58,000 nt of DNA. Source: Cryptomeria japonica. Taxonomy: Eukaryota; Streptophyta; Pinopsida; Cupressales; Cupressaceae. Below the pieces are notes generated by a model. That model had not been told where the DNA came from. It was given only the letters and a program-made list of their open reading frames with translations, and did no database searches. The DNA is taken from contig NC_081415.1 of NCBI RefSeq assembly GCF_030272615.1, positions 421,504,757 to 421,562,756 of the forward strand, written 5' to 3'. A program made the position numbers and the translations under genes. Of this stretch, positions 23,047 to 35,113 are shown in pieces; within the stretch, counting starts at the first letter, position 1, and each line of letters begins with the position of its first letter.

Positions 23047-24039
23047 GGGTGAACTCACAATACTGGTTCCCACTTTTTGACCACTTTTGACACTTAGATG
23101 AACATTTTGAAAAAAAACTTCACTTTCCGACACCTATAACTTTTAAATCGTTAAGAATTTGAAGATGATGTAAACTAGTGATTTGTAACATCCTTTTTGT
23201 AGATTCTAAATATATTTTTTTCAAATTTTTTTGAATAAAATTTTATTGATTTTTCCATCTCCCTCAAAAGTAGTTTTTTACAGGAAACAACATTTTTTAA
23301 GAATGATGTGCATCCCGAAATGTATAAATTTTTTTCTATAAATGATAAAAACTTATCTCTTTTAAATTTTGGTTTCTAACATCAATACCCAGGGCATGTA
23401 GTTGGTTTGATAGTGATATGTTGAATATTTTTTATTTTATTAAGTTTTGAAGTCCGACTAATTATAATTTAGATATAGGTGTACGTTTGAACACATAACT
23501 TGCTCTATATATATCAAAATTAAGTTTTATTTTTTTTGTTAGAAAGAAGACATCAATACCTAGGGCATAGATATTTTTCAGAATTTTTTTGAATTGGTTT
23601 GCTATTTTTCCCAATGCATTGAACAAAGAAGTTCATGTTCGGTGAAAAACCTACATTCATAAAAAATAAAATAAAAATATATTAATAAACTTAAATATAC
23701 TAAAAATTATATTATTTGGAAACCTTATAATAAGCACTAAATCCTCAAAAAAACAAAACTTCTAAATGAATTCATTTGACCCCTCAAAAGCTAATGTAAA
23801 ATTGATTTTTTATCAGCATTTGATAGATGCAAAGGAGACTCCATTGCAAGTATGATTTAGAAGTAGAGAGTTTCTATCCAAGAAATTTTGATCTAAGAGC
23901 CTTTGATCTAACTCTCTTCAATTAATTACTTCAAATGGGACCTCTTAAAGCTTAAATAATTATATTTTCCAAAAAATGTATGATTTCAGCAAAAATCAGG
24001 ATGTACCAAAAAGTGGGAACCAGCTTTGTGAGTTCACCC
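23047..24039. mobile_element. non-autonomous TIR DNA transposon, 993 bp
   Basis: Terminal inverted repeats of about 33 bp begin GGGTGAACTCACAA and contain CTGGTTCCCACTTTTTG, with two mismatches between ends. The ends are flanked by TGTA on both sides (23043-23046 and 24040-24043), a 4-bp target duplication. The AT-rich interior has no transposase frame; a CATCAATACC-AGGGCAT word occurs twice (about 23379 and 23550). Superfamily not assigned: a 4-bp TSD argues against Tc1/mariner, PIF, CACTA, hAT and Mutator. Confidence 0.8.
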
Positions 24040-24299
24040 TGTAAACATAATAAAAGATGGTTAAGTGTAGTAGAAAACATCAAATTAAATGTTAACTTAT
24101 AAGCCTAACTCATGGGTGAGAAAACTGGTATGCATAGGAGGCCAAATAAAAAAATTGTCGCATGTGTTTGCTAAAGAGAGTTGTTGGAGAGTGACTTGAA
24201 TTGGATCAATCTACTCCCACTCACCAAATGTTGAAGTAGACTGATTCTTGGAGAGTATATTTGCATTTCACATTGATTTTTCTCATCATTAGACCATGT

Positions 24300-25190
24300 C
24301 CAAACATTGCAAAATGAAGTGCACATATTGTAGGAGTAATCAACACGTGGATGAATTATTTCCTCATTTATCACATAACCTCTTCCAACTTCTATCTAGG
24401 ATTGAAAAACTTGAAATGCATGTTTCTACATCCAAATCCATTGTTTGCATCCATGAGTTTAATTGATTATTTGCATTAGGCCATTAACATTGTTTCTCTA
24501 GATCTACCACATTGGGATGCATATCTATCATACATCACATATTTGTTTGTAGAGTCCCACCTTGCAGATTTGGATGACACCATTGAGGACACTCATCTTC
24601 TATTTGATGTTAACTTTGATAAAGTTGCATCACCATTGCTATCTTTGGATCTTCATCTCGCCTTGCCTACATTAGCTTTTATCATGATATATTGTGTAGG
24701 TATTCATAAGTTTAATTTGACTCAACCATCATCATTTGTAGTAGTATCATATTCACATTTCTCTAAATATCACCAAACATCCATGGTCCATGTTCCTAAA
24801 TCTTCTCTAGTACCTGAACCATCATATTAGTATTTATCACAATATAGTATTAGCTTGGAGATCATTGAGAATCCATCATGGGCATCATTTCAATATTTGA
24901 ATCATGTGCAAAATTTAGAGACATGCATAGTACTTCCTACATCTTCCTATTTGGAAAGGGATGTCATCTTGCACACATTTGTGGTGTTGTTTCTTCTTAA
25001 GGGGACAAAATGTGTTCAACGTTCATGGATTAGCTTCAACATCAAATGTCGAGCATCTACTAACAATAGAGGCATGATCTTGAGTGGAGGCTACGTGGTT
25101 TCTCTTCTCTTATCAATTTTGGGAGGAAGCATTTCCTCACACAAAGTTCATTACTTCACATTTTACGAGCATGTCACATGACCTTCTCTT
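24300..25190 (+). pseudogene. gag-like remnant with CCHC-type knuckle
   Basis: At about 24312 the reading C-T-Y-C-R-S-N-Q-H-V-D-E-L-F has CX2CX4H spacing with the final Cys replaced by Phe, a decayed retroviral-type zinc knuckle. Frames 24543-24830 and 24855-25181 follow with Leu/Ser/His-rich sequence that I do not recognise. Their position between the LTRs suggests a gag or extra-ORF remnant of the non-autonomous element. Confidence 0.4.
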
Positions 25191-25454
25191 CTTTCTCTCC
25201 TATGGGGAGAATAATACTTGTACTTGTGTTAGAAGTAGTCCTGGGAGGGTCATTATGAGTCCTTCCTTCTATCACCTATCTTCTTCACATGTGTATATTT
25301 CACATTGCATCATTTCTCTTTTGGAGGTTATTTTTGTTCCCCACTAGGTTTTCTCCCTTTTCTCCACTATATGAGAAATTCGTACAAGAGTACTTAACAT
25401 GGCCTAGTAGCCAAGACTCATCATTTTGCATACATTACTCCCTAAGTTGAACTT

Positions 25455-25465
25455 AATGGGGGGAT
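25455..25465 (+). promoter_or_regulatory. polypurine tract
   Basis: AATGGGGGGAT directly precedes the TG of the 3' LTR. Confidence 0.6.
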
Positions 25466-25832
25466 TGCTAGTGTAAATAATATCATTATACACCTACTTA
25501 GCTAATCACCTTTCTAGGATTGACCTATTCACACCTAGCTTAAGTTTAATTAGGTTTTTTCACATTTTTGTCTCACCTCATGTAGTTGAGACATGTATCC
25601 TCACTTTGTGAGATACCTATTTCATTCATGTTTAACAATTTCTCACACACTTATAAAGTGAGTTCACAATTGTTGCACACCTTCTCACCTCCTCAACCTT
25701 TCCTATATATGCAAGGTTGATCATTGTACATTTTACACTCTCATTTCATATAAGATATACATGCTATTGTATTTATTATTTTACTAGTGGAAGATTGTTT
25801 TTGTGCTTTCAAATTCCTAACTTTCTCCAACA
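25466..25832 (+). repeat. 3' LTR
   Basis: 367 bp, TGCTAGTG to TCTCCAACA, with a TATA-like CTATATATGCAAGG near 25713. Confidence 0.7.
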
Positions 25833-25959
25833 ACTGCCACCATCTAACTCAACATAACCCCAACAACGATTGTGCATATGAATGCCATGAAGAAGCAATG
25901 AAGTAGTGATATTTCATGCACGTCTTCTTAAGGGATTTAAAAAATAAACCTAATCATCC

Positions 25960-26280
25960 TTCAACCTCAAAATTATGAGACCATCATTTTTATGGTTAGA
26001 TATGAATAATTATTACCTCCCTTGCTTAGCATCTTCGTTAATTATTTTAAGAATTGAATCAAAATATTATTCATCATACTCTAATAAGTCCATATTTCAC
26101 AATCAAAGCCCATATTGGTCATTCCATCCACAACTATACTTCCTTGGTAGAAGATATGAACAACCTTACAATTCCTAAAGTTGTTTAAGGCCTTTCTAAT
26201 ATTATCAACAATCTTTTATTTTTCATTGTGAGGGAACATTTGAATTAGCAAGATAAAAAATTATCTTTAAGTCTCCTTCA
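25960..26280 (-). pseudogene. LINE D RNase H, C-terminal half
   Basis: Immediately after the H4 insertion the minus strand reads IEGDLKIIFYL, then NIRKALNNFRNCKVVHIFYQ and VVDGMTNMG. These are the third and fourth acidic positions and the HxxxR-like region of the plant LINE RNase H. It joins the first half (27280-27099) with about one frameshift. Confidence 0.65.
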
Positions 26281-26290
26281 ATAGAAATTT
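26281..26290. repeat. target-site duplication of H4, left
   Basis: ATAGAAATTT; pairs with ATAGATATAT at 27089-27098 (8 of 10). Confidence 0.6.
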
Positions 26291-27088
26291 ATTTTTATTA
26301 ATAAAGAAGTGTTAACTAGGGCGTCGACCCTTTACATAGCCAAAAGGCTATCAAAAATTTAAAAACAACCCAAAGGTGACAAACAGACCAAGAAAGGGTA
26401 CAAACCCTAAACAAACAAGTCAGACAACCAAACATCTGTCAAACCTGCAACAATCCACCCCAACCCAAGAGTGGGGAGAAACACCCAAATCTTGACAAAG
26501 GGGGGTTGGGAAAGGGAGGCATATTTTCCCTTCCACCTACGACAAAAAACCATCCAGGCAACACTATCATTAGGAACAATCAAAGAAAAATCAAGCGGGG
26601 GGGACCCCGCAGAGTCACTATTAGACTACTGCTACAAAACAACAACAGACTTTTGTTGTAGAACAACAACAAGAGAAGAATCGCCAAGAGAAGAGTGAGG
26701 CAATGGAGAAGGAGCATCATAAGTTGGAGCCAAAGGGGAAGAAGAGTCCATGACAGTAGTAACATCGATGAAGGCTTCATAAACAGTAAGGGGAACCTCA
26801 TCTCAGGAGGAGACATCATCCTCCAAAGAGGAGTCGACAAAAGTAGCCTTAGAAGCATTAATTGTCAAATGATTTTTAGTAGCATCCTTCCACCAAGTTG
26901 CAGTACCTCTGCGGTGGGAGAGAGAATAGTGTGAAGCTAAGTGACCCATTGAGAAGCATCTTCGGCAATGAAAGGGGAGGCCCTCATAATCCATCGATTG
27001 AGTCCATGGCCTATCCCCAATCATCATAACCACATCCCTAGGGAGGGGTAGAGATATCTCAATAGCAATTTGTTGAAAAACATAACAT
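26291..27088 (-). mobile_element. ORF1-only LINE derivative (copy H4)
   Basis: A discrete insertion in LINE D's RNase H, bounded by a 10-bp duplication with two mismatches. On the minus strand it starts within ORF1 (IAIEISLPLPRDVV), continues through GDRPWTQSMDYEGLPF and the knuckle C-R-R-C-F-S-M-G-H-L-A-S-H-Y (last Cys to Tyr), reaches VPNDSVAWMVFCRRW, and ends in a LINE-type 3' UTR with a small hairpin (AGGGTCGACGCCCT) and AATAAAAATAA. ORF2 is absent. It shows the ORF1-plus-3'UTR unit moved as such and was 5'-truncated like a LINE. Confidence 0.7.
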
Positions 27089-27098
27089 ATAGATATAT
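27089..27098. repeat. target-site duplication of H4, right
   Basis: ATAGATATAT; see 26281-26290. Confidence 0.6.
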
Positions 27099-30000
27099 TA
27101 TCTTATCCCCTACCATAAGGCAACGAGTTTCACTTCATTATTAGATTTAATACCTATAAATTTAGCATATCCAATTAAACTACATGGTTCATCCTTGAGA
27201 AGTTCCCTGAAGCAACAATGTCAAGGTTTCCTTTGGAGCAACCATTGAAATTTAGCTTCACCCAACATTTCTATGGACATTTGCATTTAGTATGCAACCT
27301 AATCTAGGCCCCATAGAAATCAACATTAATATTATCCTTAGGAATACCCCACAATTTGCTAACCTCACCTCATGTATAGCAGCCAATTGTTTAGTCTTAT
27401 CCATTTTTGCAACGTTCAGATTTTCTTAATGGCCTTACAAATAACTTGAGCCACAAACAATGCATCCCTGCTAGTATCACAAAAAAAATAAAATCGTTTC
27501 TTTCCTTCTGAATCCCCCAAGAAGTATGAATAGGCTTTTGCTTCTATAACTCTCTAAGCATGGGATGAGTAATAGGGGAATATCCATTCCAGCAATTGAC
27601 AATGAATAGAAGATTAGGAGAAATAATCTAGAGGATTTCCAACTTGTTAAAAAATATTTTTGAAATGTCTCTAGCAATAATTCAACAGAAAAATAAATGA
27701 TCAATGTTTTAACCCTAAGGACAACACAATGGACACTCATCAGGAAGAATAAAACCACACTTGATTAGGCTATCTTGTTTAAGGATTCTATTGTGATTAG
27801 CAACCCACCAAAATAAAATTGATTTTAGGGATTATTATATGATTCTAGACATTTCTCCATTTAATTTGGGAATCGTTAAAACTGTTAATAAGAGAATAAC
27901 TTGAGACCACCATATAATTTCCAGAAGAGTGAGAAGTCCAAATGGTTTTATCATCTCTTAAGGGGCGAAGGAAATTGAGAGATTTTAAATGATCTTGGAA
28001 AATATCAATAATAACAGAAAGTTCACTATTTTGATCAAAGCATTTCTTAAAAAAATCCACTTGACAATGGCACTTTGATTCCCAATATATCCTTCAATAG
28101 ATGTCCCAAATCAGTTTAAGAAAAGTTCCATCAGTCTAGAAAACTAGCAATGTTGTGAAAGAGGAGAGTTATCAAGCCAAACATCATTCCAAAGATTAGT
28201 TTTCTTCTCATTCCGAATTCTCAAATTTCAAACTTTTGTTAAGAATCCCTCTTATTTTCATCAAAATATTCTCAATAATAGATCCATGAGGGATATTCAA
28301 CTAGCTTGGGAAGCACTTTAGATCTCTATTTTGGAGGAATTTAACTTTACTATTTATAGGCCAATCCTTCTAAGTATTTTATGAGTTTCATCTAACCTTC
28401 ACAAGTAAGGTTTTATTGAAGTTTTGAATACTTATTAGCCCTAGACCACCATTCCTTTTGTCTTTACATACATTTTCCTAGCTTGCCAAGGCCAACCTCT
28501 TTTTTATCCTCCATACCAATTTAGAGAATTTTTTTTGAATTTTTCCTATTCAATCAACCATATTACAGGGGATCTTAAATAGAGATAAATAGTCAAAATA
28601 GATATGTTGCAATGAGGCCTTTAAGAGTTGTAATTTTCTAGCCCAACTAAGGAGTTTATCTTTTCAACCAACCAACACATTATGGAATATTCTAACCAAA
28701 CCAAACCAAAACTGGTTAGAAATATTCTTATGGTTAAAGATGGGCTTAGTGCAGAGCTTAGTTTTGGTATAGCCCAAAATTTTGACATTTTTTTGTTGGA
28801 TACTAAGATCAATGTTGAAGAAAAAAAGGACACTTTTGAATTAATTGATATCTTGTCCAAAACCTTCAATATATTGACAAAGGAACTCTTTTCATAACTT
28901 GGATTCAATATTCAAAGCAACTACAAAAATATGGTTTCATCATCAATCTATTGGTGGGAAGGAGACAATGAGGAAGTTGATTTGATACCCTAAGCGAACT
29001 GAGAAAAATAAGTTTGGATAAAGTCCTACCAAGGACTTCTGCAACCAAAATGAAAAGATGGGGATAGATAGGGCGTCCTTGTCTAATTCCCCTTTCACTA
29101 TTAAAGAGCCCCTTTGGAATACCATTCACAAGATAAATAAACTTGAAGATAAAAACACATTCCTTTATAAGTTGAAGAATTCTTTCTCTAAAGCCAAATT
29201 TATACAAAACAACATAAAGGAAAGACCAAGAAACTCTATCATAATATTGAGAAATGTCTATTTCAAAACCATAGTAGGTTTCATATTCAAATCCATTTAG
29301 AGAATTGTCTCATGAGTAGAAAAGACTACATAAAAAATGTCTTTTAGGATCAAAGCCACTTTGGCTATGAGAGATTAATTTGTGTAAAAAAAGGCTTGAT
29401 TATAGCAACAATGATTTTAGAGAAAATTTTATAAATGAGATTACACAGGCTAATAGGTATGAAGTTGTTCATAGTTATAGCCTCACTTATTTTGGAACAA
29501 GAACAATAAAGGTATTATTAAATTGTTTGAGTATCATAGAAAGTATAAAGAAGTCCCTTGCCACAACAATACCAACCTTCCTCACAATGTGTCGAAACTC
29601 GTGAAAAAAAAATAGGGGACAAACTTGTCCAAATGCGAGGCTTGAATAGCTCCAAAGGAGAAGACAACCACCTTGACTTCATCCTTGGAAAAAAATTTAA
29701 TCATATCCTCATTATTAACTTTTAAGAGAGGATAGTAAGGATAACGTCTTATAAATGATCCAAAGCATTAGTATTATTGTGGAGCTCTTGTAGACTTTGA
29801 AAAATTAATAGTTGTATCAACAATTTGCTCCTCTAAGGTAATAATATTACCAAAGTCATCAATTAACTTAGAAATAGCATTCATCTTACTATACCTTGAA
29901 GCAGATTAATAAAATAATTTGGTGTTTCTATCTCCCTCAGGTAAAATCATTAGATGTATTACTTCTAGAAAATTTCTTCCCTCAAAACGAGCTTATGCTA

Positions 30001-30996
30001 GTCTTCTCTCAAACTTTTTTCCTCCTAACAAGTATGTTGATCATTTTGACTAGAAGCCATTTTATCTTGGATCTCTTTCATCGTAGGCATGGGTTTTGTC
30101 TTTCTTTTGAAGATATTACCAAAATTGAATATGTTCCAACCTTTAACTTTATTATTCACCAACTTGATTTTTTGGGTTAGGCAAAATATGGAGCCTTTAA
30201 AAGCAGTATCCCACCATCTCTCCACTTGATCTTGAAAATCAAGATGCGAAGCCCACATAATTTTATATTTGGAAGGGTGGGGACCTCTTCTTTTGTGATT
30301 TGTCCAATTAAGTATGAGAGGGTAGTGATCAAAACCAACTCTCAAAAGAGTAGAGAGGTGAAGATTCCCAATGGCATTTTAGTTGTAGAAAATAAGAACA
30401 CAAATCTGGTTTAACTTAGATTGAATTGTTGCCCTCCTTTAGTTTGACCAAGTAAACTGACAATCATTTAAATCAACATCAACAAGGGTACTATCATTGA
30501 GAAAATCAGTCATATCATTCATGTTGTTATAATAGTCATCCAAACCCTCAAGTTTCTTAGAAGAAAATAAAGAAGAATTTAAATCCCCCATCAAAAATCT
30601 ATTTCTAATTAGGAATACAATAAGAATTCAAAAAATTCTCTTAGAGGAGTTTATTAGCACCTTTAAAATTGAGGGCATAAAAATTAATAAGCAACTATTC
30701 CTTTTTAGTCATCATATTACAAAAGAAAATTATGAGATTATTTATAGTAAACTCAAAAAAATTTGCTAAACATTAGAGAAGGGTTTCGCATGGTAGCAAA
30801 ATCCCCATCAGCTAGCCTTAAGCAATAGTGAGCATTGGACTAGAAATTAGGAGCAATAAGAGAAAAGGTAGAATCCTTCATTTTGACCTCTTGAATCACC
30901 AAAGCATTTGATTTATTATCAATAATACATTTTTTTTTAGCAAAATTTGGTTGTTAGAACAATTGAGGCCCCTAATATTCTAGGAAATAATTCTCA
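27099..30996 (-). pseudogene. LINE D ORF2: endonuclease, RT, zf-RVT, RNase H N-half
   Basis: The start at 30996 reads MRIIS-stop-NIRGLN, the canonical SWNIRGLN with its Trp changed to TAG. The endonuclease GDxN box survives as GDLNSS and the SDH box as FDH. RT box A is FEIDISQYYDRVSW (about 29270), followed by GIPKGLFNSERGIRQGRP and a degenerate catalytic box IDDETIF in another frame. The zf-RVT region has DECPLC and HLFFC. RNase H begins WVKLNFNGCSKGN, with the first catalytic Asp replaced by Asn, and keeps Glu in NNEVKLVAL. The product would nick target DNA and copy LINE RNA; this copy cannot. Confidence 0.75.
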
Positions 30997-31000
30997 TAAA

Positions 31001-31570
31001 AAATGTTGTGTTTGAGCTACACTCTAGTTAGTTGTTAATTATTGTAGTTAAACATTTTAATTTAAATGGTTTGATTACTAAAACAAGGGACGCAATGCGT
31101 CAAGTTCATGCCAATAGTGTGGTTATTATTTTAGAGTAAAAAATAGAAAAGCATTTGGAACGATGTTTTTTTATAGGAAACCCATTTGTTTACATGTAAT
31201 AATTTGAAATATATTTGTTATTTGCAAATAACATTGTAGATATTTGCATAAAAAGAAGTGACGAGGAACAAATAAATATTTAAAAAGAGCTTAAGAATGA
31301 GGGTCAAAGATATTAGGTGGCCATGTATCCTATAATGTGTAACTGAGTAACATATGACACTAAAGTGGGAGCGTTTAATTTACTTAATAAAAAAATTTAC
31401 GATAACGAAAAATGGTGAAATATAGTTAAAATAATATAATAAATACTAAAAATTTAAAAGTAAAAATAATGTAAAAAATTTAAATTTTCAATTCTTTTAA
31501 AAATTAAATAAGATACGTTTTAATTTTTTAATTACAAATAAAACATATTAAAAACATTAATACATAATAT
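31001..31570. other. AT-rich spacer
   Basis: No coding sequence or repeat recognised upstream of LINE D. Confidence 0.5.
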
Positions 31571-31599
31571 GCAAGACTTTAATTATACATTATAATATG

Positions 31600-32340
31600 A
31601 GGTTGCCCCTGCAACGCAACAGTGGTCGTGAACCTGGTGTTGATATTAGGTCTTTGGTTGCCCCCACAACGCAATGATGGCATTTGTAATAACGACGAAG
31701 GAGTATGGTGAAGGTCGATGGCCGTAGGTGTGTCCACGGTGGCAGGTAGGCGATGGAGAAGGCTCAGGTGGTAAAGAAAAGGATCGAGGAAGAATAGACA
31801 AAGGAGGATAGGAGTGGTTGGTTCAATGTTGGTGGTGGTAGGTAGGCGACAGAAGTGTAGTGTGTCCGCCAGCTCAGAGGATAGGGAGATGGTGAGTAGA
31901 GAGGAGAAGGCAGGAGATAGGAGGAGAGGAGGAAGATAGGAGGCTGGTGGGAGAATGGTGGATAGAAGAAGGGAGACAATGAGGAGAGGCGGAATTGGAG
32001 GAGCAGGAAGTAGGAGGGGAGACAGAGTTGGAAGGCAGGGAGGAGAGAGAGGTCTAGGAGGAGAGACAAAGTTAGAAGGCAGAGAGGAGAAGAGAGGTGT
32101 AGGAGGAGAGACTGAGTTAGAAGGGAGGGAGGAAAAGAGAGGTGGAGGAGGAGAGACGGAGTTGGAAGGCAGGGAGGAGAAGAGAGGTGGAGGAGGATAG
32201 ATGGAGTTAGAAGGCAGGGAGGAGAAGAGAAGGTGGAGGAGGAGAGGTGGAGAGTGAATTAGAGAGAGTAGGGAGTGCATTGGTGATGGAGGAGGAGTGT
32301 TGGGTTCGGGGAAGACATCCCCTTGTGGCCTCTCCTAGTG
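31600..32340. repeat. GA-rich region with 45-bp minisatellite
   Basis: Five copies of a purine-rich unit occur at 32010-32245; the word GTT inside successive units lies at 32027, 32071, 32116, 32161 and 32206, so the period is 44-45 bp. The minus strand stays open for 233 codons (32280-31579) and the units encode a 15-residue repeat, LFSSLPSNSVSPPPP. A second pair, GTTGCCCC-CAACGCAA, is at 31603 and 31659. The composition differs sharply from the AT-rich flanks. The open frame is more likely a by-product of a 45-base period without stops than a gene. Confidence 0.7.
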
Positions 32341-32689
32341 CAGGCTAGGCTAAAAATCCCCGCGATTTAACTATTAAAAAAAATAAAATTATACATTATA
32401 ATATAATTATTAAAATCTAAAACTGTACTAAAATATGTAGATTTTTAGTTTAAAAAAAAGTTGTACTAAAATGCTAATATGTAATAAAATGCATCCATCA
32501 CTTCGTTTATAAATGTGGGAGAATTTTTAAGGAAAATATGTAAATTGGCTTTAAATATTCTCAACTCCATCTATAGGTTGCAGTCCATATCACTAATTGA
32601 GAATAATAAAAAAATAAGTAAATAATAATCTTCTTACACATGAATAAATAAAAATACAATCAGTGTTGAGAATTCATTACAAAAGAATC
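32341..32689. other. AT-rich stretch, possibly LINE B 5' UTR
   Basis: No coding sequence; it ends at the ORF1 ATG at 32690. Confidence 0.4.
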
Positions 32690-35113
32690 ATGGGATGGCC
32701 GCATGGAGCACTAGGGTTTCAGAGTAGGGAGCAGTTACGACATTCAGGAAATGGAAGATGACGGCAAGGCTACAATGATTTTCAGCAGATAAATTTAGGG
32801 CAGGGCAAAGGTGTCCTTCGTTTGGCTCATAAACCAGATTTTGATAATAATCCCTTCACCAAAATTTTCAAAGATAAACCTTTTGTTCAACCAATGGTTG
32901 CATCCTTTTGCATGTCTTGATGAAGACTACATAAGCAAGGAAGCTAATCGGGGATCCCAAGCTCATACAGATATTTCTAACATCTTCTACAGTCGACTAA
33001 TTGTTCAACTGGCTCACTCATTACATAAAAAAATTTCGCAAAGAACAAGGATATTTGCAGAATTATTCGAATCTCAACAACTATGAACGGGTAGAATCAT
33101 CCAAACAAGGGGCTCAAAATGTTATCAGAGGGCATACTCTCCATCGACCGTTTATTTTTCAAAAATCATTTGGACGGGAAAAAAATTCAAAACCCTGTTA
33201 AAAAGTTTCAACCTTTGAAAGCGTATCGGCCAAACCAAAAAGGAAAACAACCTATTTATGACATTTGTGAAGAAACTTCGTCTGTATCCTAACAATCTTT
33301 GCAAAAGAAATGTTTAGTCGAAGAGGATAATGAAACAAAACATCATGGTGATCATGGAGGTCCCTTCAATCCAAAATTTGCACCTCTTGTGTGGAGAAGA
33401 AAATAGGCCAATCTCAAGGAGGCGGAAATACCTCTTTCCAAATCGGATCAAGCAGAGAACGCCTCTATCATTAATATTAATTTTCCTGAGCATGTCCTCT
33501 CTCAATCTATATCATTTCTCCGAAAGTCAGCTCTCATCGGTAATTTTAGTTCATCGATCCCTTTTCAATCTTTACTTTCATGGGCTAAAAGCCAATGGTT
33601 GGGTTTTCGTGACCTTTTTTTATGTTGATAGCCATTCGAGGTTTTTTGTCGTTCTATTTTCTTCACCCGAAGATAGAGATGCAGTTCATAAATTCAAAGG
33701 TTGGTTTTGTCAAGGGGTTGGTCTGTTTACCATGCCTTTGATTCCAAACTTTAAGCCAGATGCTAATTTATGTAGATTTTACCCTTATTAGATTTCTTTC
33801 CCAAGTCTGCCTTTGGAATACAGAGATCCGAAAATTGTGGAGATCATGGCTAATCAACTAGGTATTTTTGTTTCTCGTGATCTTATACCCTTTGAAGTAA
33901 TTCAAAGAAATGTTAGAGTTTTCCTACCTCTTGATTCAAATAAAACCCTTCCAAGGCAAATCTCCATCACCTCAAAATGGGGTTTATGGTATCAAGACAC
34001 CGTGATGGATAATGCAGAGGACATTTGCAAATATCAACATAAACTAGGGAATTTTACTAATGCTTGTAGTAGTCTCGAGTGTTCAGAGATTCTAGTTTGT
34101 AAAAATCATTTCTCAAACCCTTTATTGTGCACCGTTCATCAGCATGAGGCAGATTTTCCTTCTTATTCTGCACAAGCATGCAGTGTCGTCTATGTGCCTC
34201 ATGATGACTCAAAATTTGAGTTATCTTATGTTCACTGGCTTATTCAACTGACCAATTTTTTCAGCATGTATAGTTGGATTCGGTTTGTCTATATCCAAAC
34301 ATCTTTCTTTAGGCCCACAACGGTTCTTCAATATGTGATAAAACAACGAATGACAAAGAGCTTGTAGTTCGGGACCTAATGTATAATGAATCCTCGATTG
34401 ATATACAAAGTTTAATGCAGAATTTTTCAAATTCAGGGGTAGCTATTTCAAGAAATGAAGGACATATTCAGGGGTCAGCAGATGATATATTGTTTACATT
34501 AGCTTCAACTATGATTGAGGAAATTGAAGAATTGGAAGGTGTTAGTATGACAATTGTAATGTGTCGCTTACGAAAGGTAATGTGTTGTTGCCCAACAATT
34601 GATTTTTCAGTGGAAGGGAAACTTCCCTTGGGTAAGGAAACTCCTGGTCTAAGTAAATCTGTTCCCCCAGTAAAGCCTGTCTTTAATACAAAATTTTCAT
34701 TTGTTCTTCACCCTTTCGGTATTAGGGACTCTCTTTCCTTTCACAAACCTTTAAACCACCTGCATATTGGATCAGGAGTAAGTTTTACAAACACGATTCA
34801 ACAAAATGTCACTCTGATCTCCCCACACTTAGATATCCCTTCGCAAAAAATTATGCAGGAAGATATGGAAGTTCCTTGGCAAGACGATGAGACAAAAACA
34901 AGTAACTTTGATTATTCACAATCATTATCGGTCGAGCAAAGTCCAAGTATGAAGACAGAAGTGTTTAGAACTCCTAAGAAAAGAGGTAGAAAACTGAACT
35001 CTGTCAAGATTCAAGAGGAAATAGAGGTAGGTGTTCAGAGTACATTAGATGGAAAATTAAAGGTGTCAAAAAGAGTTACAAGGAGTGCGAAAGGCACTCC
35101 TTGTTCACAATGA
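32690..35113 (+). pseudogene. LINE B ORF1 (DUF4283-like)
   Basis: The ATG at 32690 starts MGWPHGALGFQSREQLRHSG. A frameshift near 33595 moves the reading into the DUF4283-like core: FFVVLFSSPEDRDAV, GVGLFTMPLIPNF, then FPSLPLEYRDPK after a TAG at 33789. A degenerate knuckle follows at about 34027 (C-K-Y-Q-H-K-L-G-N-F-T-N-A-C, second Cys and His lost). After a further shift near 34370 the C-terminal 245 codons are open and end in a basic, Arg/Lys-rich tail. The stop TGA at 35111-35113 overlaps the ORF2 ATG. Family role: RNA-binding protein of the LINE particle. Confidence 0.75.

Larger units (their letters stand above)
22702..25832 (+). mobile_element. gag-only LTR retrotransposon with nested TIR element
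   Basis: A truncated 5' LTR (22702-22860) and a 3' LTR (25466-25832) share TTAGTG/CTAGTG-TAAATAAT and the next 150 bases. A polypurine tract directly precedes the 3' LTR. The interior has a gag-type knuckle and unknown coding remnants but no protease, RT or integrase, so it is non-autonomous. The loss of the 5' LTR's right half and absence of a matching target duplication suggest deletion. A DNA transposon sits inside (23047-24039). Confidence 0.6.
25960..30996 (-). mobile_element. LINE D, ORF2 remnant split by an ORF1-only insertion
   Basis: On the minus strand: endonuclease (30996-about 30300), RT (about 29700-28500), zf-RVT (about 27790-27700), RNase H first half (about 27280-27099), insertion H4, RNase H second half (26280-about 26080). 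No ORF1 was found upstream of 30996. The whole is decayed, with many stops. Confidence 0.75.

Noticed and set aside
31579-32280. Proline-rich 233-codon protein as a genuine cell-wall-type gene
   Set aside because: No signal peptide; the repeat part is a 45-bp purine minisatellite and no promoter or relative was seen.
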